Of a stretch of 64,000 nt of DNA, positions 1 through 6,912 are shown piece by piece. Under the pieces are notes generated by a model. The model did not search any database. It was not told where the DNA came from and saw only the letters and a program-made list of their open reading frames with translations. Within the stretch, counting starts at the first letter, position 1. Each line of letters starts with the position of its first letter. The stretch lies in the NCBI GenBank assembly GCA_039187315.1, contig JBCCZQ010000003.1:1-64000 (forward strand). The letters run 5' to 3'. This DNA is from JANQQZ01 sp039187315. GTDB taxonomy: Bacteria; Planctomycetota; Phycisphaerae; Phycisphaerales; UBA1924. A program made the position numbers and the translations under genes.

Positions 1-537
1 CACCGAGACGCCGGGGAGCCGGTCGCGGAGCTCGCGCAGCCGGCGGTATTCGGGCCGGAAGTCGTGGCCCCACTGGCTGATGCAGTGCGCCTCGTCGATG
101 GCGATCGCGGCGAGATCGACCTCGGCCAGCCTCGTGAGGAAGCGGTCCTGGACGACGCGCTCCGGGGCGACCAGAAGCAGCCGCAGCTCTCCAGCGTGCA
201 GGCGTTCCAAGGCCTCGCGGACCTCACCGTCGTCCATCCCGCTGTGCAGCGCCGCCGCGGGATAGCCGCACAGGCGGAGCCCAGCGAGCTGGTCCTCCAT
301 CAGGGCGATCAGCGGGCTGACCACGAGGGTCAGGCGGCCGGTGAGCATCGGAGGGAGCTGGTAGCACAGGCTCTTGCCGCCGCCCGTGGGCAGCACGACG
401 AGCGAGTCCCGACCGGACACGACCGCCCGGACGGCTTCTTCCTGAAGCGGGCGGAACGCGCGGATGCCCCAGATGCGCTCCGCAGCATCGGCCATCGCGT
501 CCTGCGACAGGTCGGGTCCGTCCGTGGCGTGCTCCAT
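1..537 (-). CDS. recQ: ATP-dependent DNA helicase RecQ, N-terminal part (cut by window edge)
   Basis: The first 179 codons of a superfamily 2 helicase can be read on the minus strand. The family unwinds DNA 3'-5' in recombination and replication repair. The translation shows the RecQ motif 0 region (RAFRPLQ, residues 26-32), Walker A TGGGKS (51-56), and the DEAH box followed by CISQWGHDFRPEY (148-164), which is characteristic of RecQ rather than other DEAD/DEAH helicases. The ATG at 537 reads MEHATDGPD. The gene lies 11 bp downstream of the ATP-grasp-like gene and is probably co-transcribed with it. The helicase C-terminal, RQC and HRDC parts lie outside the window, so completeness cannot be judged. 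Confidence 0.93.
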   Translation of the reverse strand, partial: MEHATDGPDLSQDAMADAAERIWGIRAFRPLQEEAVRAVVSGRDSLVVLPTGGGKSLCYQLPPMLTGRLTLVVSPLIALMEDQLAGLRLCGYPAAALHSGMDDGEVREALERLHAGELRLLLVAPERVVQDRFLTRLAEVDLAAIAIDEAHCISQWGHDFRPEYRRLRELRDRLPGVSV

Positions 538-548
538 GTGCCCCGATG

Positions 549-1475
549 CTATCGCGTTTGGGTATCTGGTGCCTGGGTCTCAACCGACAGCGGCTCGCTC
601 CACGGCAGTGATTCGATGGCGGACGCGATCCGGCCGCTTTCGAGGATGTGCTTATCTGTGCGAGACTCGCCCGTCACGACCGGCGTCGGGTTGATGTCCA
701 GCACCACCGGCTGACCCTGGTGCACGACGTAGTCGATCTTGCCGTACTCCACGCCGAGCGATCGCTGGGTGGCCAGGATCATCTCTGGAGGACGTTCGAA
801 CGCGCCGAGCTTGGCGTTGGTGTCCTTGACGACTCGGGTCCTGCCTGAGAGTGTCCGGCCGAGACCGCGGTCGCCGAGAACGATCCACATGAACATGACG
901 TACCTGCCCTCGGCGTCCCGATCCGGTTCGAAGAAGCGTTCGACCACGAGGTGTGGGTTCGCCCAGACGCTCGTGGGCACGCTTTCGATCGATGGGAAGA
1001 CCGGGTAGCGCGGCAGCATGCGGGTCCATCGGAAGCCGTGGCGTCGCGCCGCAGGAGACCACAGGACCCTGTGCCAGGCGAGGGAAGCCGTGCGCAGCCA
1101 ACGCGGTACGGTTCGCTCAAAGTCACGGAACCCGCCGCTGTTGTTGTTCGTCTTGACGATCACCGGGCCGGTGTGCGGATCTTCTCTGTTGAGCAGGTGC
1201 GCGCTGATCGCGCTCTTCCGGACATCGCGGATGTGCCGGTTGAGCAGCCTGGCGTGCGTGCGGATCCGCTTCCAGATCGGCTCAGGGATACGTGACACAT
1301 CCAGGTGCGGGAGAAGAACATCCGCCCGGCAGGCCTCGTCCGGATCACGGGTCACGACGATGCCGTGGCCGAGGCGCTTCCACGCCTCGATCAGGGGCCA
1401 GATGCGGTATTGCCGGCGCTCGGCGTGCGCGTCTCGCGGGTCGAGCAGCACGGCGATGGATAGGGAACGTGCCAT
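549..1475 (-). CDS. ATP-grasp-like protein of unknown substrate
   Basis: A soluble 308-residue protein with no signal peptide or membrane segment. Two stretches resemble an ATP-grasp fold: VIVKTNNNSGG (about 104-114), a possible lysine and glycine-rich nucleotide loop, and DYVVHQGQPVVLDINPTP (about 262-279), where the D.N.TP ending looks like the metal-binding acidic/Asn pair of RimK- or glutathione synthetase-type ligases. ATP-grasp enzymes usually join a carboxylate to an amine or thiol; no substrate can be named here. It is followed 11 bp later by recQ and preceded by a sugar-binding protein gene, neither of which suggests a pathway. The family call is an inference from short motifs. Confidence 0.55.
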   Translation of the reverse strand: MARSLSIAVLLDPRDAHAERRQYRIWPLIEAWKRLGHGIVVTRDPDEACRADVLLPHLDVSRIPEPIWKRIRTHARLLNRHIRDVRKSAISAHLLNREDPHTGPVIVKTNNNSGGFRDFERTVPRWLRTASLAWHRVLWSPAARRHGFRWTRMLPRYPVFPSIESVPTSVWANPHLVVERFFEPDRDAEGRYVMFMWIVLGDRGLGRTLSGRTRVVKDTNAKLGAFERPPEMILATQRSLGVEYGKIDYVVHQGQPVVLDINPTPVVTGESRTDKHILESGRIASAIESLPWSEPLSVETQAPDTQTR

Positions 1476-1499
1476 CGCTGAGCCGCCAACACCCGGCTA

Positions 1500-2576
1500 T
1501 CAGGCATCGTCTTCGGCCGAGATGTTGACGTATGTCCGCGTCTTCCCTCGCTGCGACAGAAACTCTTCGAGTGTCGCGTTTGTGACCTTGCTCGGCGGGA
1601 AGTTGACATGACCGGAGATGGGCACGGCCACATACTTGGCATCCTCGTCGGCCCTGGCGATATCAGCGAGCATCCGCACGCTGGCCAACCCGTAGCTGAA
1701 CTGGTCCTGCGCGATGGTGCCGAAGACCCGCCCGTCTGCGACGGCTTCGAGGGTCTCCTGACGGTCGTCGAAGCCGACGACGATCATGTCGTTTGTCTTG
1801 CCGGCGGTCTCAAGAGCCGCGAGCGCGGCGGGTATGTGATAAGCGAACAGGCCGACGACCGCGGTGGCTTCGGGGTGCTCTTCGAGCGCCTGGGCCACAT
1901 TCGCGGTCGCTTGCTCGGGCGAGAGCTCGTCGACGTAGGTATGAACGATGGTGTAGCCGCCTTCGGTGAGGACGGCATCGAGGGCGTCGTTGGGTCGTCC
2001 GGGAACGAATGAGCGTCCCAGGACCTCGTCGATAAACCCCTGGCGGCGGAGCTGGCCGTTCGCTTTGGCGACCGGGCCGCAGATGATGACGATCTTTGCC
2101 CCATCGGGTGCGGCGTCGCGCAGCAGCTCGCCGCAGAGCCGCCCGGCGGTGTAGTTGTCGGGCCCGATGAAGCAATCACGCCCGGAAAAATCGCAGTCGG
2201 AATCGACGGTGATCAGCGGCATCGCGTCGGCGATGCTCCGCAGCGCAATGCCCTGCTGGATGGCGTCCACCGGGCTGAGCGCCAAACCGTCGTAGCCGGC
2301 TTCAGTGATGCTGCTCAGCAAGCGGTTCTGGTCATCCAACTCCCCCGATGAACGGTAGATGCTGAGCTCTACCCCCATCTGCTGGGCGGTCGCCTCGGCG
2401 CCGGCGATGACGGAATCCCAGTAGGGGTCGTTGTCTGCCGTGACGAACGCGATCCTGACCGAATCGTCCTGCGGCGCAACACGCGTGTATACGACCACGC
2501 TGACGGCGATGGCCACAAGAACCAGAAGCCACAGAACCGCCCTCGGACCGCTTGATTGGGCTTTGTCGTCTGCCAT
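1500..2576 (-). CDS. Membrane-anchored periplasmic sugar-binding protein (ribose-binding/LacI fold)
   Basis: A 358-residue protein with one N-terminal hydrophobic segment (about 13-31) and no lipobox or clear cleavage site, so it is probably an anchored periplasmic protein. The rest matches Peripla_BP_4 binding proteins: it begins with a VRIAFVTADNDPYWDSVIAG-like strand, then GYDGLALSPVD (about 95-105), PLITVDSD (about 121-128) and VVGFDDRQETLEAVADG near the end. The family binds sugars such as ribose or xylose for ABC import or chemotaxis-type sensing. No ABC ATPase or permease gene adjoins it, so its partner is unknown. GGGAGG lies 5 nt before the ATG at 2576. Confidence 0.85.
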   Translation of the reverse strand: MADDKAQSSGPRAVLWLLVLVAIAVSVVVYTRVAPQDDSVRIAFVTADNDPYWDSVIAGAEATAQQMGVELSIYRSSGELDDQNRLLSSITEAGYDGLALSPVDAIQQGIALRSIADAMPLITVDSDCDFSGRDCFIGPDNYTAGRLCGELLRDAAPDGAKIVIICGPVAKANGQLRRQGFIDEVLGRSFVPGRPNDALDAVLTEGGYTIVHTYVDELSPEQATANVAQALEEHPEATAVVGLFAYHIPAALAALETAGKTNDMIVVGFDDRQETLEAVADGRVFGTIAQDQFSYGLASVRMLADIARADEDAKYVAVPISGHVNFPPSKVTNATLEEFLSQRGKTRTYVNISAEDDA

Positions 2577-2917
2577 GGGAGCCTCCCGCGAGAGTTGAAC
2601 AGGATTTCATGCAGTGTACACGAAGCGTGCCTGGACAGGTGCGGGGTGGCGTTGACCTTGCGCATCGGCTTGATCGAGGGGGTCGGTCGGCCCTGCACCC
2701 ATCAGAACAACAACCTGTTTGGGTTGTTCCGTCCTCGCATTGCAGGGAACGGGCCCATTCTGGTCTGCAAGATCCGTTTATGGCGTTGGGCCGAAGCCCC
2801 GGAAGAGCCCGCGTGGGTCGTGCTAGCAAAAACAGCGCGCCGCCTTTCGGCGACGCGCTGTCGTGTTGGTTTCCTCCGCAGATGAACGGAATTCGGCAGA
2901 GGATCGTGAGCGGTCGA
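2577..2917. other. Intergenic region between the binding-protein and repeat-protein genes
   Basis: 341 bp with no convincing coding frame. It contains the intrinsic terminator for the upstream minus-strand repeat-protein gene (2828-2860); the remainder presumably carries the promoter and leader of the minus-strand binding-protein gene. No RNA gene or repeat was recognised. Confidence 0.6.
2828..2860 (-). terminator. Rho-independent terminator of the dockerin-type repeat protein gene
   Basis: Read on the minus strand there is a GC-rich hairpin (stem CAGCGCG/CGCGCTG plus GGCG/CGCC, one A.C mismatch, 4-nt loop, 2833-2860) followed directly by five T residues (2832-2828). It lies 58 bp beyond the stop codon of the minus-strand gene ending at 2918, as expected for its intrinsic terminator. 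Confidence 0.85.
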
Positions 2918-5900
2918 TCAGCAGCCGTTGATGAAGGCGGTGACCCAGGCGAAGAAGTCGCTGTCGGTGCAGGCGCCGTCGAGGTTGACATCGCACGCTG
3001 ACAGCTCGTCCTCGGAGCGAGGATCGGCTACGAAGTTGGTGACCCAGGCGAAGAAGTCGCTGTCATCCGTCACGCCATCGAGGTTCACGTCGCCCAAGCA
3101 ACGCGTCAGGATCGAGACGCTGTCCTCGGCGTAGACCACGCGGGTGATGAACTGACCGTCGCCGCTGAGGATCGGGTTGAACGTGTCAAACCGACCGACG
3201 ATCTGGTCCGCGCCGATAATGACGTGCGTGAAGCCGATCGTGAGCACGGCGGGATCGATGATCTCGATATCCAGCGTCCCTGCGAGCGTGGCAGTGCCCT
3301 CGACTACGAGCGCGCCGTTCGCGAAGTTGTTGCCGATTCGTGCGACGTAGGTTCCGTTCGAAGCGTTCTCGAACCCCTCTGTGGCGTTGATCGTACCGAA
3401 CGCGCCGTTCTCGAAGCCCGGCGCGAGGATGCCCTCGTTTGTGAAGGGCACCTGGATCTCGCCGCGACCCTCGATGGTGTGGCCCGCACCGTTTGTCAGC
3501 TCGGCATCCGAATCAGCGACGGCCGAAATACGGCTGTTCGCGCCGGCGGTCTGGAACCGGACCGATCCCGTGCCGTTGAAGGTTGTGTTCTCCGGGAGCC
3601 GGATGACGCCGTCGGACGATGACTGCTGGTTGTTGACATCGATGGTGCCGTTATTGGTCAGCGTGCCGCCTCGGACCTCGAGCGTGTCGCCGGCGTTGAC
3701 GAAGCCGTTGCCGGAAAGAACAGTCCCTTCGACCGATGACGTTGCGACCGTGCCCCATGCGGGCTGGCCACCGACCAGCGGGCCGCTCGCGTCCAGTATG
3801 CCGCCGACGAGCTCGAGCCCGCCGTTGAGCGCGACCACGCCGCCCTCAGCACGCACCTCGCCGCCGCCGGTCTGATCGATCAGGTTGTCGAGGAAGAGCG
3901 TTGTTCCCGGGCGGCTGGTCAGATCGCCGTTGTTGATCATCGAGTCGGTGATGATCTCAAAGGTCGCGCCGGAGACGGACACGCTGACGTCCGCACGGAT
4001 CTCGCCGTTGTTGACCAGATCGCCCTGCATCCGTCCGACACCGCGGACGAGCTGACCGGAGCCGAGCGTGCCGGTCGTTCCAGCCGCGCTACGGATCTCG
4101 CTGTTATCAGCAGAGGTCCGCATCTGGATCTCGCCCGTGCCGTCGATGGTCGCGTCATCGAGCTCGAGAACGGCGTTCGAGCTTGATGCAGCTGGGTTCA
4201 TCTGGATGACGCCGTCGTTGGTCAGGCCTACCGAATCGACTATCACGGTTGAACCGGGCGAGAAACGCATGTCGCCCATGAAGTTAACGCCGCTGAGCTG
4301 CTGGGTCCCCGTATCGTTGCTGATAAAACCGGTCCCATTCGAGGCGATCATGCCGTTCTCGATGCGGGTGCCCCCTCCGAGGTTCACCAAGCCGTCGTTG
4401 GCCAGAATCATGCCGCCGGCGCCCTGTGTGATCGTGATCGCGTCGATGTCGAGGCGTGTATTCAACTCAGCGGTGATGGTGTTGTTGTTGGTCTTGTCTT
4501 CGGTGCGGAGTGTCAGCTCGTTGCCGGACACAGATACCGCAACATCCGCGGAGATGATGCCCTCGTTGACGAGTGCGGCGTTGATCCACCCGACGCCGCG
4601 GATCAGGTGATCAGCGCCGTGGATGATGACGCCTGATCCGGACGTGTTGATCTGTGCATTGTCGGAGAACGTCCGCATCTGGATCTCGCCGGTGCCGCCG
4701 ATGGTGACTGGGGCGGCCGATGTGAGCAGCGCATTGATGCTCGATGCATCGCGGTTGATCTCGAGCAGCCCGTTGTTCGTAATCCCGCCGCCGGCGAGGA
4801 TGGCTTCGCCGTTCGGCGAGATCCGGCCGTTCCCGCTGAGGGTGACATCGGTAAGCGTCGTGTTGGCCGTGGACTCGAAGTCGTAGAAGCCCCCTCCGAT
4901 CGCGTTGATCTCGCCGCCCGTTACCGATGTGTCACCGAAGAAGCCGACAACACCCGCGCTCTCGGCCCGGATCTCACCGCCGCCGGTCTGGTCGATGGCG
5001 ATGGATTCGATGTCCAGGAAAGTGCTGCCTTCGGCGGAGATCAGGCCGTTGTTGACCTTGTCGTTGATGCGCAGCTCGAGGTTGTTGCCGGAGACCGAGA
5101 CCGCGACGTCCGCCGAGATGGTTCCATCGTTTGTCACCGGCGCGTCGATCCGGCCCACGCCGCGGATCGTGTGCGACGCCGCGTGGGTGATGCTCTGGCC
5201 CGGGTCGGCTATGATCTGGGTGTTGTCGGCGGAAGTCCGCATACGGATCGTGCCCGTGCCATCGATCGCGCCGCTCTGCGCGAAGTTCAGGACGGCGTTG
5301 CTGGACGACGCCGCAGGGTTCATGTCGATCTGGCCGTCGTTGGTAAGGCCCGTTCCCGATACATTGACGGTCGAGGCCGGCTGGATGCGGAAGTCGCCGC
5401 CGACCGAGACGCTCTCGAACGCGCTCGTCCCCGAGATGGTCTGCACAAGCCCGCTTCCCTCGCTCGAGACCGTGCCACCCAGAATGCCCGAGCCACCAAG
5501 CAGCGAAACGACGCCTCCATTCTCGGCCACAATCTCACCGGAGGGCTGCGTGATCACCGTGCCGCTGATGACCTCGAGGATCGAGTTCGACGCGGCGGCA
5601 AGCCGACCGCTGTTCGTCGTCGCCGACCGCATCTCGAGGTCGTTGCCCGAAACCGATACCGCGACATCCGCCGCGACACGGCCTGCATTGTTGAGCGGCG
5701 CAAAGATCTGACCGACACCCCGAACAGTGTGCCCGGCGCTGTTCGTGAAGACGCCCGTGCCGGCGATCTGGGAGTTGTCGATGCTTGTCCGCATCCGGAT
5801 CTCGCCAGAGCCAGACATCGTGGTGTCGGCCAAGATGCTCAGGACTGCATTCGCGGATGAAGCCGCAGGATTGAGCTGGATGAGCCCGTTGTTCAACGAG

Positions 5901-6199
5901 TTCCCGTTGAGCCCGAGCGTGGCGGAGGGCTGGATGGTGAGCGTCGCGTCAGGATTCGTCTGCTGCAGCGACCCGATCGATGATCCGGTGCCGGTGTAGT
6001 TGATGGTGTAGGTGCCCATCAGCGCGATAGAGGCTGTGTGTGTGGGCAGCGTCGGCGAGACGGCTTGGTCCCAGTTGCCGCCATCCGTCCAGTTCCCGCC
6101 AAGGACGTTGTTCCACTCGAAGACCTGTGCCCGAGCCTGTCCGACCCCGATAACCCCGATCGAAGCCGCAAGAAGTACCGCCTTTGTCCCGTACAACAT
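2918..6199 (-). CDS. Secreted beta-strand repeat protein with C-terminal GC-type dockerin-like module
   Basis: A very large exported protein of 1,093 residues. The ATG at 6199 is chosen because GGAG stands 6 nt before it and it gives a clean signal peptide (MLYGTKAVLLAASIGVIGVG, Ala-rich end); ATGs at 6211 and 6256 are alternatives. The body has four clear copies and one decayed copy of a unit of about 187 residues. Each copy has an IRMRTS.DN.QI block, then IRGVG.I, then ADVAVSVSGN, rich in Gly/Asn/Thr as in right-handed beta-helix surface proteins. The C-terminus carries two EF-hand-like repeats (GDVNLDGVTDDSDFFAWVT and DVNLDGACTDSDFFAWVT) and ends INGC, matching the GC-type dockerin anchors common in Phycisphaerae. 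It is divergent from the ECF sigma gene. Ligand and function are unknown; a surface or matrix role is inferred. Confidence 0.85.
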   Translation of the reverse strand: MLYGTKAVLLAASIGVIGVGQARAQVFEWNNVLGGNWTDGGNWDQAVSPTLPTHTASIALMGTYTINYTGTGSSIGSLQQTNPDATLTIQPSATLGLNGNSLNNGLIQLNPAASSANAVLSILADTTMSGSGEIRMRTSIDNSQIAGTGVFTNSAGHTVRGVGQIFAPLNNAGRVAADVAVSVSGNDLEMRSATTNSGRLAAASNSILEVISGTVITQPSGEIVAENGGVVSLLGGSGILGGTVSSEGSGLVQTISGTSAFESVSVGGDFRIQPASTVNVSGTGLTNDGQIDMNPAASSSNAVLNFAQSGAIDGTGTIRMRTSADNTQIIADPGQSITHAASHTIRGVGRIDAPVTNDGTISADVAVSVSGNNLELRINDKVNNGLISAEGSTFLDIESIAIDQTGGGEIRAESAGVVGFFGDTSVTGGEINAIGGGFYDFESTANTTLTDVTLSGNGRISPNGEAILAGGGITNNGLLEINRDASSINALLTSAAPVTIGGTGEIQMRTFSDNAQINTSGSGVIIHGADHLIRGVGWINAALVNEGIISADVAVSVSGNELTLRTEDKTNNNTITAELNTRLDIDAITITQGAGGMILANDGLVNLGGGTRIENGMIASNGTGFISNDTGTQQLSGVNFMGDMRFSPGSTVIVDSVGLTNDGVIQMNPAASSSNAVLELDDATIDGTGEIQMRTSADNSEIRSAAGTTGTLGSGQLVRGVGRMQGDLVNNGEIRADVSVSVSGATFEIITDSMINNGDLTSRPGTTLFLDNLIDQTGGGEVRAEGGVVALNGGLELVGGILDASGPLVGGQPAWGTVATSSVEGTVLSGNGFVNAGDTLEVRGGTLTNNGTIDVNNQQSSSDGVIRLPENTTFNGTGSVRFQTAGANSRISAVADSDAELTNGAGHTIEGRGEIQVPFTNEGILAPGFENGAFGTINATEGFENASNGTYVARIGNNFANGALVVEGTATLAGTLDIEIIDPAVLTIGFTHVIIGADQIVGRFDTFNPILSGDGQFITRVVYAEDSVSILTRCLGDVNLDGVTDDSDFFAWVTNFVADPRSEDELSACDVNLDGACTDSDFFAWVTAFINGC
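3970..5690 (-). repeat. Tandem intragenic repeats, period about 560 bp
   Basis: Within the large secreted protein gene, the segment encoding ADV(A/S)VSVSG recurs at about 5662, 5103, 4539 and 3984, i.e. every 555-564 bp. The flanking MRT..DN and IRGVG blocks recur in the same register. A fifth, strongly diverged unit (IEGRGEIQVPFTNEG) follows towards the C-terminus. The copies differ by many synonymous and conservative changes, indicating an old duplication. Confidence 0.85.
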
Positions 6200-6339
6200 G
6201 TGAATCTCCATCGACACAGCAACCTCGCTCTGGTATGGTGAGCGCGGTTCACGCAAGCTCAGGACAGGAAACGCCTTCCGTTTGGCGGTTCATCGTGCTG
6301 TCCATTTCAGAGTGGCGCAATCGAGGTCGGAGCGGGGCC

Positions 6340-6912
6340 ATGACGACCTCGGATTCCCCCAACTCAGGTATGAAGGCGGACCCGTCGCGGGAACTCAGCG
6401 ACGCGATCTATCAGCGTCTGCGTACGCTTGCGCGTGCTCAGATGGCATCTGAGGCGCGGGGCATCACCCTTCAGCCCACGGCCCTCGTGCACGAGGTCTA
6501 CCTGCGGCTTCAGAAAGACCCCAGCCTGAACTGGGCCAACGACCGTGAGTTCTTCGCCGCCGCGGGCGAGTGCATGCGCCGGGTGCTGGTCGACGAGGCC
6601 CGCCGGCGTAAGGCTCTCAAGCGAGGCGGGGACCGTGCCCGGGTCGAGCTTCCGGAAGTCCCCGACAACACCCCGGGCGCGCAGGAGGAGGTTGTCGGTG
6701 TGCTGAGCCTGGACGCGGCGCTGTCACGGCTCTGCGAGCTCGACTCCCGCCTCTACGAGGTCGTGGTGCTACGGTACTTCGCAGGTCTCTCGGTGACCAA
6801 CACGGCTTCACTGATGGGGATCGCGCCGCGAACGGTCAAGCGCGACTGGGTCGCCGCTCGGACCTGGCTGCGTGCAAAGATCGCGTCCCAGCCGGTCGGA
6901 GATGAGGTGTGA
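6340..6912 (+). CDS. ECF-type RNA polymerase sigma factor
   Basis: A 190-residue sigma factor of the planctomycete ECF/TIGR02999-like group. The N-terminal half holds a region 2-like helix set (LQPTALVHEVYLRLQKD, FFAAAGECMRRVLVDEARRR). The C-terminal half is a region 4 helix-turn-helix (YEVVVLRYFAGLSVTNTASL, then GIAPRTVKRDWVAAR). The ATG at 6340 is preferred over longer upstream starts: GGAG lies 8 nt upstream, and upstream residues are low in family character and overlap the divergent gene's leader. Its last codons overlap the kinase gene in a GTGA arrangement, so the two are translationally coupled. No anti-sigma gene is present; the kinase is the likely regulator, as proposed for similar planctomycete pairs. 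Confidence 0.9.
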   Translation: MTTSDSPNSGMKADPSRELSDAIYQRLRTLARAQMASEARGITLQPTALVHEVYLRLQKDPSLNWANDREFFAAAGECMRRVLVDEARRRKALKRGGDRARVELPEVPDNTPGAQEEVVGVLSLDAALSRLCELDSRLYEVVVLRYFAGLSVTNTASLMGIAPRTVKRDWVAARTWLRAKIASQPVGDEV

